This document shows positions 36,753-45,361 of a DNA stretch of 57,973 nt, piece after piece. A model generated the notes under the pieces. The model made no database searches. It saw only the letters and a program-made list of their open reading frames with translations, and had not been told where the DNA came from. The stretch is taken from NCBI GenBank assembly GCA_025463515.1, contig JAODAQ010000068.1:1-57973 (forward strand). Reading direction: 5' to 3'. The stretch is from Rhodoglobus sp. Its GTDB lineage: Bacteria > Actinomycetota > Actinomycetes > Actinomycetales > Microbacteriaceae. Made by a program: the position numbers and the translations under genes. Numbering within the stretch: the first letter of the stretch is position 1; each line of letters begins with the position of its first letter.

Positions 36753-37250
36753 ATGAGTCCGGGTATCGTGATCACCGTGGAACCCGAACCATCTTCCGCC
36801 GTCTTCGGCGACGCCTATCGCGCCGCTCTTCGCCCAGAGACTTTCCTGCTGCAAGAGATCATCGAGCTCAGCAAGAAGGTCGAGTCCGCGGCCTGCCGCG
36901 CGTTCGCGCTCAACCCCACAGACCTGCTCGCGCTGTGCCAGATCATGATGGGCGGGCCGCTCAGCCCCACGGGGCTGGCGAGAAGCCTCCGGCTCTCCAC
37001 GGCCGCCGTCACCACGGTCGTCGACAGACTCGAGGCGACGGGCCACGTGACCCGCTCGCAGCACCCCACGGACGGCCGCGCCGTGCTCGTCGTGCCCACG
37101 AGCGGCAGCATCGACCGGGCGTTCGAGACGCTCCTTCCGGTGGCCACGGCGATCGACGCCGCGCTAGAGGAATTCGACGGCCGCGAGCGCGCGATCATCT
37201 CGCGCTACCTCGAAGCGGTCGCGGCCCGCCAGCGCGCAGCGCTCGAGTAG
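36753..37250 (+). CDS. MarR-family transcriptional regulator
   Basis: A 165-residue winged-helix regulator: helix-turn-helix around LSPTGLARSLRLSTAAVTTV, recognition helix, then the wing DRLEATGHVTRSQHPTDGRAVL with the Asp-Gly-Arg (DGR) signature. No adjacent efflux or enzyme gene accompanies it, so the target is unknown. A TATCTT hexamer 8 nt upstream of the ATG suggests a leaderless start. It converges with xerC. Confidence 0.92.
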   Translation: MSPGIVITVEPEPSSAVFGDAYRAALRPETFLLQEIIELSKKVESAACRAFALNPTDLLALCQIMMGGPLSPTGLARSLRLSTAAVTTVVDRLEATGHVTRSQHPTDGRAVLVVPTSGSIDRAFETLLPVATAIDAALEEFDGRERAIISRYLEAVAARQRAALE

Positions 37251-37474
37251 CTCCGGACCGCTCCGGACACTCCGGCCTCGCTCCGGCCTCGAAGGCTCCC
37301 CGCGCCGGGGGCTAAGGGCGCGCCCGCGCCGCCCCGCAGGGCGAGCACGCACGGATCAGTCCGTTCCCGCCCCGCGAGGACGACGCCGCGGCACCGCAGA
37401 GCAGCACCGCGCGGGCGCCGCGCGCTCCGGACGAAGCACGCGCGCACCCGCCAGCGTGGCACTACTTCCTTCGA

Positions 37475-37486
37475 CTATCTAGATAG
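37475..37486. promoter_or_regulatory. 12-bp perfect palindrome CTATCTAGATAG
   Basis: An AT-rich perfect palindrome in a GC-rich intergenic stretch (37251-37511), 25 bp after the xerC stop. It has the form of a MarR/PadR-type operator. On the minus strand it lies upstream of GGAAG and a GTG (37462) that opens an 85-codon Arg/Ala-rich frame I do not accept as a gene. No other feature is seen in this stretch. Confidence 0.35.
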
Positions 37487-37511
37487 ACGCCCCGGTCTGT
37501 CACTCCGGCAC

Positions 37512-38438
37512 TCAGGCGCGGGGGTGGGCGAGGCGGTAGCTCTCCTTGAGCCGCTCGGCCGAGACGTGCGTGTACAGCTGAGTGGTGCCGAGTGACGCGT
37601 GCCCGAGCATCTCCTGGACGGCGCGCAGGTCGGCTCCCCCGTCGAGCAGGTGGGTGGCCGCGGTGTGCCGGAACGTGTGCGGGCCGGCCGGCCCCGAGCC
37701 CGGCACACTCGCGAGCAGGCCGGACACCAGTTCGTAGACGGCTCTGCTGGTGAGGCGGTTGCCGCGCGCCCCGACGAAGAGGGGGGATGCCGCAGACCCC
37801 TCGGCCACGAGCACCGGACGGCCACGGTCGAGCCAGACGACGATCGCCTCCCGCGCCGGGACTCCGAACGGCACGACCCGCTCCTTCGCGCCCTTGCCGA
37901 GCACTCTTACCGTGAGCCGCCCGAGATCGACGTCCCCGATGCCGAGGCCGGTCAGCTCGCTCACGCGAAGCGCCGAGGCGTAGAGCAGCTCGACGATCGC
38001 GAGGTCGCGGAGTGCGACGGGGTCACCGGTCTCCGCTCGCGCGGCCACCGTGGCGAGGATCACGTCCATCGAGTCGCGGGAGAGCACGCGCGGGAGGTGG
38101 TGATCGGATTTGGGGGCCTTCAGTCGCGCCGCGGCATCCGTGGGCGTGGCTTTCGTGGAGGCCAGCCACGCACTGAGGCTTCTGGCCGATGCCGCTCGGC
38201 GCGCGAGGGTCGACTTGGCGAGGCCGTCCTGGGACGACCGCCAGAGCCAGTCGCGCAGCAGCTCGAGGTCGAGGTCTTCAGGGCCGGTCGCGCCCCGCGC
38301 CGCCGCGAAGTCGACGAGCTGGGCGAGGTCGGAGCGGTAGGAGCGCACGGTGTGCTCGCTGAACCCGCGGTCGGCGGCAAGGTACGACGCGAAGTCGTCG
38401 ACGATGCGCTGGAGTTCCACGGGACCATCGTCGTGCAC
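37512..38438 (-). CDS. xerC: Tyrosine recombinase XerC
   Basis: A 308-residue site-specific recombinase that resolves chromosome dimers with XerD at dif. It has an N-terminal SAM-like domain (YLAADRGFSEHTVRSYRSDL) and the catalytic set: Arg in SALRVSEL, Lys in GKGAKERVV, HxxR in HTFRHTAA, His in GHASL and Tyr in TQLYTHV. The GTG start has GGGAGG 6 nt upstream. The position next to the rpsB region is the actinobacterial norm. Confidence 0.95.
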   Translation of the reverse strand: MHDDGPVELQRIVDDFASYLAADRGFSEHTVRSYRSDLAQLVDFAAARGATGPEDLDLELLRDWLWRSSQDGLAKSTLARRAASARSLSAWLASTKATPTDAAARLKAPKSDHHLPRVLSRDSMDVILATVAARAETGDPVALRDLAIVELLYASALRVSELTGLGIGDVDLGRLTVRVLGKGAKERVVPFGVPAREAIVVWLDRGRPVLVAEGSAASPLFVGARGNRLTSRAVYELVSGLLASVPGSGPAGPHTFRHTAATHLLDGGADLRAVQEMLGHASLGTTQLYTHVSAERLKESYRLAHPRA

Positions 38439-38476
38439 CCGCCACCTCCCGCGCGGGAGCGCGGTAGCGTTTCGGC

Positions 38477-39235
38477 ATGCCCATCGCCCTCATCACGGGA
38501 GCCAGCGCAGGCCTCGGAGCGGAGTTCGCGCGCCAGCTCGCGTCGCGCGGCTACGACCTCGTGCTCGTGGCCCGTGATCGCGCGCGGCTCGACGCACTCG
38601 CGCTCACCCTGCCGGTGCGGGTCGAGGTGATGGCCGCGGACCTGTTGGATGCCGCATCCCGCGCCCTCGTCGAAGCGCGTCTCGCTGCCACCGAGCGCCC
38701 GGTCGACTACCTCGTCAACAACGCCGGATTCGGGCTCGCAACGGAGTTCGACGAGAGCACCGTGGAGGAGGAGTCCGCCCAGCTGGAGCTGCTCGCGACA
38801 GTGCCGCTGCGCCTCGCACACGCGGCGCTCTCGCAGATGCTCCCGCGGCACTCCGGGCGAATCCTCACGGTCGCGAGTGTCGCCGGTTTTGCCGGTCTCG
38901 GCGCCTACAGCGCCGCGAAATCGTGGGCGATCACGTTCTCGCGCTGGGCCAACGCCTATTACCGCTCGAGTGGAGTGACAGTCACGGCGCTCGCGCCCGG
39001 GTTCGTGCGGACCGAGTTCCACGAGCGCATGGGGGTCACGCGCGAGTCGATGGCGCCGCGCGCCGCCTGGCTCGATGCCGACCGGGTGGTGCGGGCCGCG
39101 CTGCGGGACGTCGACCGGCGCCGGCCGGTGTCGATCCCGAGCGCGCGGTACCGCGCCCTCATCGGAGTCCTCCCGCTGCTCGGGCCGGCGATCCGTGCCG
39201 GCGTCGCCCGCCGCGGCACCGCCGCGCGCAGCTAG
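38477..39235 (+). CDS. Short-chain dehydrogenase/reductase
   Basis: A 252-residue classical SDR. It has the nucleotide-binding TGASAGLG, NNAG in LVNNAGFG, the catalytic Ser in VASVAG and YxxxK in YSAAK. The nearby C-terminal part (VTVTALAPGFVRTEFHERMG) is as in the DltE/YqjQ-like group, suggesting NAD(P)-dependent reduction of an unknown small carbonyl compound. TAGCGT 6 nt before the ATG suggests a leaderless start. It is divergent from xerC and overlaps the convergent phosphodiesterase by 4 bp. Confidence 0.92.
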   Translation: MPIALITGASAGLGAEFARQLASRGYDLVLVARDRARLDALALTLPVRVEVMAADLLDAASRALVEARLAATERPVDYLVNNAGFGLATEFDESTVEEESAQLELLATVPLRLAHAALSQMLPRHSGRILTVASVAGFAGLGAYSAAKSWAITFSRWANAYYRSSGVTVTALAPGFVRTEFHERMGVTRESMAPRAAWLDADRVVRAALRDVDRRRPVSIPSARYRALIGVLPLLGPAIRAGVARRGTAARS

Positions 39236-40161
39236 TCGGAGCTCGACACCTCGGCAGAGTTGAACGACGAGTTCTTGGCCGACAGCACCTCGATGCGCTG
39301 CTCGTGGGTCATCGCCTCGATCTGCGCCCACGCAGCCGACGGCTGGCCGGTGACCTCCGGGACATCGCCCACCGGGATGATCGAGTGCACGAGCTGCTCC
39401 TCGTAGACATGCACGACATTGACGGACTGGCCGAAGTCCACGCCCGAGAGCAGGCGGTCTTCCGCGGTCAGGTCGAGCGTGTAGCAGGTCGCAGACGCGA
39501 CCGACACGGGGATGCCCGCGAAAGTGCTGTGCGTCGAGTAGTGCAGGTGGCCCGCAAGGATGCCGCGGACATCGGTGCCCTTGAGCACCGCCGCGAGGCG
39601 GGGCTGGTCGTTGAGCTCGAGGATTCCCATCGCCTCGAGCAGCGGGGTGGGGATCGGCGGGTGGTGGAGAGCGAGGATCGTGCCGTGGGGCGCGGGGCTG
39701 GAGAGCACGTCGGCGAGCCAGTCGAGCTGGTCGTCGGTGATCTCGCCGTGGTGGTACCCGGGCACAGTGCTGTCGAACGAGATGATGCGCAGGCCGTCGA
39801 TGTCGTACACGCGGTCCTGCGGCGCGTCGGACTCCTCGTCGAACAGCAGGCGGGAGTAGTCGGGGCGCTCGTCGTGGTTGCCCATGACCCAGATCACCTG
39901 GGCGTTCATCCGGGCGGCCGCCGGCTCGACGATCTCGCGGAGCCGCACGTAGGCATCGGACTCGCCGAGGTCGGCGAGATCGCCCGTGAACACGATGGCC
40001 TGCGGTTTCGCTGTCGAGCGCTCGAGCTGGGCGAGGGCCTGGCCGAGGTGCTCGATCGTGTTGACCTTGCCGTAGAGCGGGCGCCCCCCTGCGAGCAGGT
40101 GGGTGTCGCTGATGTGGGCGATGACGTGGGAGGCGGCGGGGTACTGGCCGAGTTGGATCAC
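39232..40161 (-). CDS. CpdA-like cyclic-nucleotide phosphodiesterase (calcineurin-type)
   Basis: A 309-residue metallophosphoesterase. Metal ligands are in HISDTHL, FTGDLADLG, MGNHDERPD, LALHHPP and the GHLHYSTH motif. The overall order matches CpdA-type 3',5'-cAMP phosphodiesterases; mycobacterial Rv0805 is a relative from memory. It probably hydrolyses cAMP or another phosphodiester. The GTG start is preceded by TAGTCT at 6 nt, a leaderless arrangement. Confidence 0.9.
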   Translation of the reverse strand: MIQLGQYPAASHVIAHISDTHLLAGGRPLYGKVNTIEHLGQALAQLERSTAKPQAIVFTGDLADLGESDAYVRLREIVEPAAARMNAQVIWVMGNHDERPDYSRLLFDEESDAPQDRVYDIDGLRIISFDSTVPGYHHGEITDDQLDWLADVLSSPAPHGTILALHHPPIPTPLLEAMGILELNDQPRLAAVLKGTDVRGILAGHLHYSTHSTFAGIPVSVASATCYTLDLTAEDRLLSGVDFGQSVNVVHVYEEQLVHSIIPVGDVPEVTGQPSAAWAQIEAMTHEQRIEVLSAKNSSFNSAEVSSSD

Positions 40162-40282
40162 CGCACAAGACTATTCGTCACGGGCGACGGGGTGTGGACA
40201 GATCTAAGGGGACGGACGGCGGCATAAATAGGGTCATGCCCGAACAGGGCCCGCCCGGCGCCCGCTGAAAGGAACGACGCCT

Positions 40283-40597
40283 GTGACCAGTGACGACGGC
40301 GCCAGCACGCCGGCCCGCGGCCCCCTGGATCGCGAGTATCCGAGCGACCGGGCCGCCAGACCGCTAGCGGGCACCACCAATTCTCGACGCTCCTACATCG
40401 CCCTCTGGATCCTGGACTTGCTCGCGCTGGCGACCGGCACGGTCCTCGTTCTATCCCAGGGCGCTTCCGGACTCGCCCTCGCGACCCTCGCGACCGGGAT
40501 AGTCACTCTCCTCGCCATCCTGTTCCTGAATTCGTTCACGGGCGGTCCCCTATTCATCCGCGGACGCGGGGAACGAGAACGGGGCGAGCAGGACTGA
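40283..40597 (+). CDS. Small two-span membrane protein
   Basis: A 104-residue protein with a polar N-terminus (about 38 residues), two membrane helices (about 39-57 and 62-82) and a charged tail (RGRGERERGEQD). The GTG start has AAAGGAA 8-9 nt upstream. It is alone between cpdA-like and dprA genes, and its codon use is slightly less GC-biased than its neighbours'. No family recognised. Confidence 0.8.
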   Translation: MTSDDGASTPARGPLDREYPSDRAARPLAGTTNSRRSYIALWILDLLALATGTVLVLSQGASGLALATLATGIVTLLAILFLNSFTGGPLFIRGRGERERGEQD

Positions 40598-40616
40598 GGG
40601 CGGGCGGGGTGGATTT

Positions 40617-41801
40617 TCATGCACCCCGCCTGACCCAGCCCCGCTCGTTCTCCCGCACGAGCCCGTCGAGCTCCAGCCGCCCGAGCTCCGACTGGGCAGC
40701 CGCTACAGAGAGCCCCGAGCGCGCGGCGATGTCATCGGCGGTGCGCGGTGCTCGCGTGCTCATGGCGTCGAGAACTCGAGTGTCGCGCGGCGGATCGAAA
40801 GCGGCATCCTGCACCTCAAGTACCCCCGCGAGCTCTGCCATCTCGGCGGCAGTGGTGACGAGGATCGCCTTCCCATCCCGCACGAGCCGGTGGCATCCGG
40901 CCGAAGCTGCACTCGTGACCGGCCCGGGTACCGCACCCACCGGCTTTCCCGCGTCCACGGCATGGTTGGCGGTGTTGAGCGCGCCGGACCGCCACCCCGC
41001 CTCGACGACAACCGTCGCGAGGCTCGATGCGGCGATGAGCCGATTCCGCTGGAGGAACCGCCAGCGCGTGGGCGCGGAACCGCACGGGAGCTCCGACGCG
41101 ACGAGTCCGTGCTCGACGATCCGCGTGAGCAGCGCATCGTGCCCGCTGGGGTAGAAGCGGTCGACACCCCCTGCCAAGAAGGCGACCGTGTCGCCGTGGC
41201 TCGCGAGTGCCGCGCGGTGGGCCATGCCGTCGATGCCGTAGGCGGCGCCCGACACGATCGCGAATCCGCGGTCGACCAGTCCCGCGGATGCCTCCATCGT
41301 CACGTGCTCGCCGTACCCCGTGGCGGCTCGAGCGCCCACGAGTGCGATCCCGCGGGAGAGGGCGGCGAACGCCTCCTCCCGCCCGCGGGTCCAGAGCGCG
41401 ACCGGCGCGTGCTTGTGCAGCCCGGCAAAGCCCTCCGGCCACGAGGGATCGCCCGGCACCCTGAGCTGCACCCCGTAGCGCGCCGCCTGCCGCAGCCACT
41501 GCAGCATCGTCGGGGGCTGGAGCCGCGGCATCCATCGATCGAGCCCCAGTTGGAGGTCGGCGGCGGGCAGGTCGGGCCCCGCGAGCTCGTCTGCAGGCCG
41601 GCGCTCCATCACCGCAGCGAGTGCGTCTGCCGCACCCAGTCGTTCGATGAGCAGCCCCGCGACCCCGTCTCCCGGCTCGACCAGGCCCGACCACACGGCG
41701 TGCGCGAACCGGGACTCGATCTGCTCTCGATCGAGATCGCCAGAAGAGACCGACCGCACGAGCTGTGCGACCTCCGCCTCTTTGAATCCGAACATGGTCA
41801 T
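40617..41801 (-). CDS. dprA: DNA-processing protein DprA
   Basis: A 394-residue protein that loads RecA onto incoming single-stranded DNA during transformation. Rossmann-type core: ALVGARAATGYG, IVSGAAYGIDGMAHRAAL, GVDRFYPSGHDALL, RNRLIAASSLATVVVEAG and GAVPGPVTS, followed by a C-terminal winged-helix domain (AAQSELGRLELDGLV). Found in non-competent actinobacteria too. The ATG overlaps the YifB stop (ATGA); the cluster yraN-yifB-dprA is coupled end to end. Confidence 0.95.
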   Translation of the reverse strand: MTMFGFKEAEVAQLVRSVSSGDLDREQIESRFAHAVWSGLVEPGDGVAGLLIERLGAADALAAVMERRPADELAGPDLPAADLQLGLDRWMPRLQPPTMLQWLRQAARYGVQLRVPGDPSWPEGFAGLHKHAPVALWTRGREEAFAALSRGIALVGARAATGYGEHVTMEASAGLVDRGFAIVSGAAYGIDGMAHRAALASHGDTVAFLAGGVDRFYPSGHDALLTRIVEHGLVASELPCGSAPTRWRFLQRNRLIAASSLATVVVEAGWRSGALNTANHAVDAGKPVGAVPGPVTSAASAGCHRLVRDGKAILVTTAAEMAELAGVLEVQDAAFDPPRDTRVLDAMSTRAPRTADDIAARSGLSVAAAQSELGRLELDGLVRENERGWVRRGA

Positions 41802-43333
41802 GTCGAGATCGCCCTCCTCAAATACAGCGCCTGGCCCACGTGCTCCTCATCCGGCCGCTGCGCACCGGCGAGGTCGGCAATGCTCCACGCGACTCGGAGC
41901 ACTCGGTCATAGCCGCGCATGGTGATACCGCCGCGCTCGAGAGCGCGGTCGAGGGATGCCGTCACCGAGGCTCCGAGGCGAACCCCCGGGCCGCGCAGCC
42001 ATGACCCCGGCACCTGCGAGTTGAGCGCCCACGGGGTGCCCGCCAGTCGTTCTGCGGCAACGGACCGCGCGGCGGCCACTCTCGCTCGGGCCTCTGCGCT
42101 CGTCATCTGCGCTGATTCCGAAGACATGCGCAATTGAGCGGCGGTGATGCGCTGAACCCGGAACTGGATGTCGATGCGGTCGAGCAGCGGCCCGGAGAGA
42201 CGGCCGACGTACCGCCGACGCGAGTGCGGCGGGCACGTGCACTCGGAGTCACGCGCGCCGTACTGGCCGCACGGGCACGGGTTCGCGGCCATCACGAGCT
42301 GGAACCTGCCGGGGAAGTGGGCCACCGCGTTGGCGCGGTGGATGCTGATCACTCCCGACTCGAGAGGCTGGCGGAGTGCGTCCAGCACGGAGCTCGGGAA
42401 CTCCGGTGCCTCGTCCAGGAAGAGCACCCCGTGCGAGGCGCGCGCGGCAGCGCCCGGCCGGATCTGTCCGCTGCCGCCGCCCACGAGCGAAGCGGCAGTC
42501 GCCGTATGGTGCGGCGCCTCGAACGGCGGTCTCGACGAGAGGGCCGCGCCCACGGGCATCCCGGCGAGGGAACGTAGTGAACTGACCTCGAGGGCCGCAT
42601 CCGCATCGAGATCGGGCAGCAGGCCGGGCAGGCGCGAGGCGAGCATGGTCTTGCCCGCGCCGGGTGGGCCGAGAAGGAAGACGTGGTGGCCGCCCGCCGC
42701 CGCGACGAGCATCGCCTCGACCGCGTCGGCGCTGCCGACGATGTCGGAGAGGTCGGGCTCCCGGTCGTCGACGGATGGCGGCGCGGCGCGCAGAATGGGC
42801 TCGATGACCTCGGGCTCGAACTCGCCGCCGTGCCAGATCACGGCGTCTCGCAGCGATGCGACCGGGATGACACGGACCCCCGGCACAAGCGCCGCCTCAT
42901 CCGCGTTCCCGACCGGGACCATGACCGTCTCGAATCCCGCCCTGGACGCCGCGAGCACCGCGGGCAGAATGCCGTCGATCGGGCGCAGCCGCCCATCGAG
43001 CCCGAGCTCGCCAAGGTGCAGCACCCGCCCGATCGACTCTGTACTGACGGTCTCCGCGGCGGCGAGCGCCGCAACGGCGATGGCCAAGTCGAAGCCCGAG
43101 CCCTGCTTCGGCAGTGCAGCGGGCGAGAGGTTGACCGTGATCTTCCGAGCGGGCAATCCGCACCCCGAGTTGGTGGCCGCCGAGCGAACCCGGTCTTTCG
43201 CCTCGCCGAGGGCTGCGTCCGGTAGGCCGATGAGCACGAAGCCCGGCAGGCCGCTCGACAGGTCGGCCTCGATCTCGACCACGGCCCCCCGCAGCCCGAG
43301 GAGGGACACCGACCAGGTGCGCCCGATACCCAT
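41798..43333 (-). CDS. YifB/ComM-family Mg-chelatase-like AAA+ ATPase
   Basis: A 511-residue protein. The N-terminal ComM domain (GLPGFVLIGLPDAALGEAKDRVRSA) is followed by the AAA+ ATPase with Walker A GPPGAGKTML and Walker B GVLFLDEAPEF, and a C-terminal Mg-chelatase-like part (NPCPCGQYG zinc cysteines, PLLDRIDIQ, GYDRVLRVAWSIADL). ComM promotes branch migration in transformation; function here is inferred from the dprA context. Start overlaps the yraN stop (TGATG). Confidence 0.94.
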   Translation of the reverse strand: MGIGRTWSVSLLGLRGAVVEIEADLSSGLPGFVLIGLPDAALGEAKDRVRSAATNSGCGLPARKITVNLSPAALPKQGSGFDLAIAVAALAAAETVSTESIGRVLHLGELGLDGRLRPIDGILPAVLAASRAGFETVMVPVGNADEAALVPGVRVIPVASLRDAVIWHGGEFEPEVIEPILRAAPPSVDDREPDLSDIVGSADAVEAMLVAAAGGHHVFLLGPPGAGKTMLASRLPGLLPDLDADAALEVSSLRSLAGMPVGAALSSRPPFEAPHHTATAASLVGGGSGQIRPGAAARASHGVLFLDEAPEFPSSVLDALRQPLESGVISIHRANAVAHFPGRFQLVMAANPCPCGQYGARDSECTCPPHSRRRYVGRLSGPLLDRIDIQFRVQRITAAQLRMSSESAQMTSAEARARVAAARSVAAERLAGTPWALNSQVPGSWLRGPGVRLGASVTASLDRALERGGITMRGYDRVLRVAWSIADLAGAQRPDEEHVGQALYLRRAIST

Positions 43334-43689
43334 CAGAACACCCGCTCGAGGTGCTCGACCTCGATCTCGCCGGTGCGCGGTGCGATGACGGCGACCGCGT
43401 CGATGCGGATCTGCCCGTGCTCGGCCGGGTGCGCAAGGCACCACGCGCCCGCGAGCCGCCTCAGGCGGGCGAGCTTGCGCGGGGTGATCGCCTCGAGCGG
43501 ATGCCCGTAGGCGACGCTGGACCGCGTCTTGACCTCGACGAACACGAGCTCCTCGCGATCCCGCGCGACGAGGTCGATCTCGCCGTGCACACAGCGCCAG
43601 TTGCGCTCGACGATCGTGAGCCCTGCGCGCACGAGGTGCCTCGCCGCGATCGCCTCGCCCCTGCGCCCGAGGGCGTCTTTTGCTGCCAT
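43333..43689 (-). CDS. YraN/UPF0102 family predicted endonuclease
   Basis: A 118-residue protein of the Holliday-junction-resolvase-like fold. Motifs: GEAIAARHL, IVERNWRCVHGEIDLVARD (catalytic Glu/Asp in GEIDLVA) and VFVEVKTRSS (EVK). The cellular role is not established. First in the coupled set yraN-yifB-dprA; same order as in mycobacteria (Rv2898c-Rv2896c, from memory). Confidence 0.93.
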   Translation of the reverse strand: MAAKDALGRRGEAIAARHLVRAGLTIVERNWRCVHGEIDLVARDREELVFVEVKTRSSVAYGHPLEAITPRKLARLRRLAGAWCLAHPAEHGQIRIDAVAVIAPRTGEIEVEHLERVF

Positions 43690-43762
43690 GGGTCAAGCGT
43701 CGGGCGAGAGCGCCTCCCGCCGAGCTCTGAGAACGGCAACCGTGCGGGAATGGGAAGGTCCG

Positions 43763-44365
43763 CTAGTGGGGAGGAGAGGCGATGATCCGCTGGATGGCGG
43801 CGATCGACTCCGGAGTCGACGTGTGCAGCAGGCCGTGCCATCCGGCCGCCCTTGCACCCTCCACCGCGCCCGCGCGGTCGTCGAGGAACACGATCTCGTG
43901 CGGGAGCACCCCGAGCCGCTCCTCCGTGAGGCGGTAGACGGCCGGATCCGGCTTCTCGACACCGACCTCGTGGGAGTAGACGAGGTGGTCGAAGAGCTCC
44001 TCGAAGTTGTAGCGGCGCTGCTCCTCGCGCCGGGCGCCGTCGCCGGAGTTGCTGAGCGCCGCGACAATGAGCCCGGACCGCGAGAGGGATGCCACGAAGT
44101 CGCGCATCGCGACATCCAGCTCGCCGCAGTATGCGTCCCACCACTGCGCCATCGCGCGATCGGCCTGCTCGGCGGAGAGGGAGAGAGCCGTGACGACGCG
44201 CACCCGGAAATCGGCCTCGGAATGTCCTGAATACGGTGAGCGCCGCAGAGTGCCCGGCGCAACCCCGGCGAGCCCCTCCCAGCGCGAGATCCACTGGTCC
44301 TGCCAGCGGTCGTCGTCGACGATCTCGAGGACACCCCCGATATCGAAGACTGCCGCGCGGATCAA
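43763..44365 (-). CDS. HAD-superfamily hydrolase
   Basis: A 200-residue HAD-IA-like protein. Motif I is FDIGGVL, with Gly in the second Asp position as in several haloacid-dehalogenase-like families; motif II ALSNSGD; Lys in VEKPDPAVY; motif IV IVFLDDRAGAVEGA. The substrate is unknown. The start is TTG, 3 bp after the DUF2469 stop codon, so the two are probably co-transcribed. Confidence 0.9.
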   Translation of the reverse strand: MIRAAVFDIGGVLEIVDDDRWQDQWISRWEGLAGVAPGTLRRSPYSGHSEADFRVRVVTALSLSAEQADRAMAQWWDAYCGELDVAMRDFVASLSRSGLIVAALSNSGDGARREEQRRYNFEELFDHLVYSHEVGVEKPDPAVYRLTEERLGVLPHEIVFLDDRAGAVEGARAAGWHGLLHTSTPESIAAIQRIIASPPH

Positions 44366-44368
44366 CTG

Positions 44369-44692
44369 CTACTCGTCGAGCGCGAGTTCCTTGGGCAGCT
44401 CGAGCTCTTTGGCCGACAGCTCCTCGACGTTGACGTCTTTGAACGTCAGGACGCGCACCGACTTCACGAAGCGGTCTGAGCGGTAGACGTCCCATACCCA
44501 GACATCGTTCATCGTGAGCTCGAAGTAGAAGTCGTGCTCGGTGTCCTGTCGCACCAGGTCGACCTCGTTGGCCAGGTAGAACCGGCGCTCGGTCTCGACC
44601 ACGTAGCGGAACTGGCTTACGACGTCCCGGTACTCCCGGTACAGCGCAAGCTCGACCTCCCGGTCGTAGTCTTCGAACTCGTCTTCATCCAT
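44369..44692 (-). CDS. DUF2469 family protein
   Basis: A 107-residue strongly acidic protein (MDEDEFEDYDREVELALYRE start, FRYVVETERRFYLANEVDL). This family sits next to rnhB in most actinobacteria (Rv2901c type) and has no established function. TAGACT lies 9 nt before the ATG, so its expression may be independent of rnhB 12 bp upstream. Confidence 0.93.
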   Translation of the reverse strand: MDEDEFEDYDREVELALYREYRDVVSQFRYVVETERRFYLANEVDLVRQDTEHDFYFELTMNDVWVWDVYRSDRFVKSVRVLTFKDVNVEELSAKELELPKELALDE

Positions 44693-44704
44693 GCTCAGGC
44701 CAGT

Positions 44705-45361
44705 CTAAGCCTGAAGCACCGGCCGTTCATGAAGCCAAGTCTGCCGGTGGAGCTCCGAGGGCCCGAGGCTGTCGATCGCGGCGTAGTGCTCCGTCGAGCC
44801 GTAGCCTTTGTTGCCGCTCCAGCCGTACCCGGGGTACGCGGCATCCGCGTCGATCATCAGGCGATCGCGGTGCACCTTGGCGATCACGGATGCCGCGGCC
44901 ACGGACGCGCAGTCGCGGTCGGCCTTCACGCGGGTGCGCACGCGCGGGGGCTTCGCCAGCCCGGGGGTGAGCCAGTCGTGCGATCCGTCGAGGAGGATCA
45001 CGCTCTCGTGGATCGGGAGCCCCGACTCGAACAGCTCGGTGAGGGCACGCCTGCCCGCCAGCGCAAGGGAGGCGATGATGCCGATGGCGTCGACCTCGAG
45101 CGCCGAGGCCAGGCCCACTGCGGAGAAGTGCGACCACTTCTGCGCGAGCGGTGCCAGCTCCTCGCGGCGCTTCTCGCTCAGCATCTTCGAATCGCGAAGG
45201 CCCGCGGGATGCTTCCCTATCCCGATGCCCACGACCGAGAACCCGACGGCGACCGGCCCGGCAATGGCTCCGCGGCCCACCTCGTCGCAGCCGATCACGA
45301 ACTGGATGCCCTCGCGGTGCATCGACCGCTCAAGGCGCAGGGTCGGGTCGGCGACGGTCAT
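44705..45361 (-). CDS. rnhB: Ribonuclease HII
   Basis: A 218-residue enzyme that nicks at ribonucleotides in DNA. It has the catalytic DEVGRG motif (FVIGCDEVGRGAIAGPVAV), LLDGSHDWLTP and the Asp-containing KADRDCASVAAASVIAKV. The ATG at 45361 overlaps the lepB stop (ATGA) and gives the standard length; a longer upstream frame was rejected. Confidence 0.96.
   Translation of the reverse strand: MTVADPTLRLERSMHREGIQFVIGCDEVGRGAIAGPVAVGFSVVGIGIGKHPAGLRDSKMLSEKRREELAPLAQKWSHFSAVGLASALEVDAIGIIASLALAGRRALTELFESGLPIHESVILLDGSHDWLTPGLAKPPRVRTRVKADRDCASVAAASVIAKVHRDRLMIDADAAYPGYGWSGNKGYGSTEHYAAIDSLGPSELHRQTWLHERPVLQA

Noticed and set aside
37205-37462. 85-codon frame starting GTG with GGAAG before it
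   Set aside because: Arg/Ala/Gly-rich with no protein-like pattern and overlapping the MarR 3' end; kept only as a hint for the nearby palindrome.
42168-43388. 406-codon plus-strand frame opposite the YifB gene
   Set aside because: Ser/Arg/Pro-rich antisense artefact; the minus strand carries intact Walker motifs.
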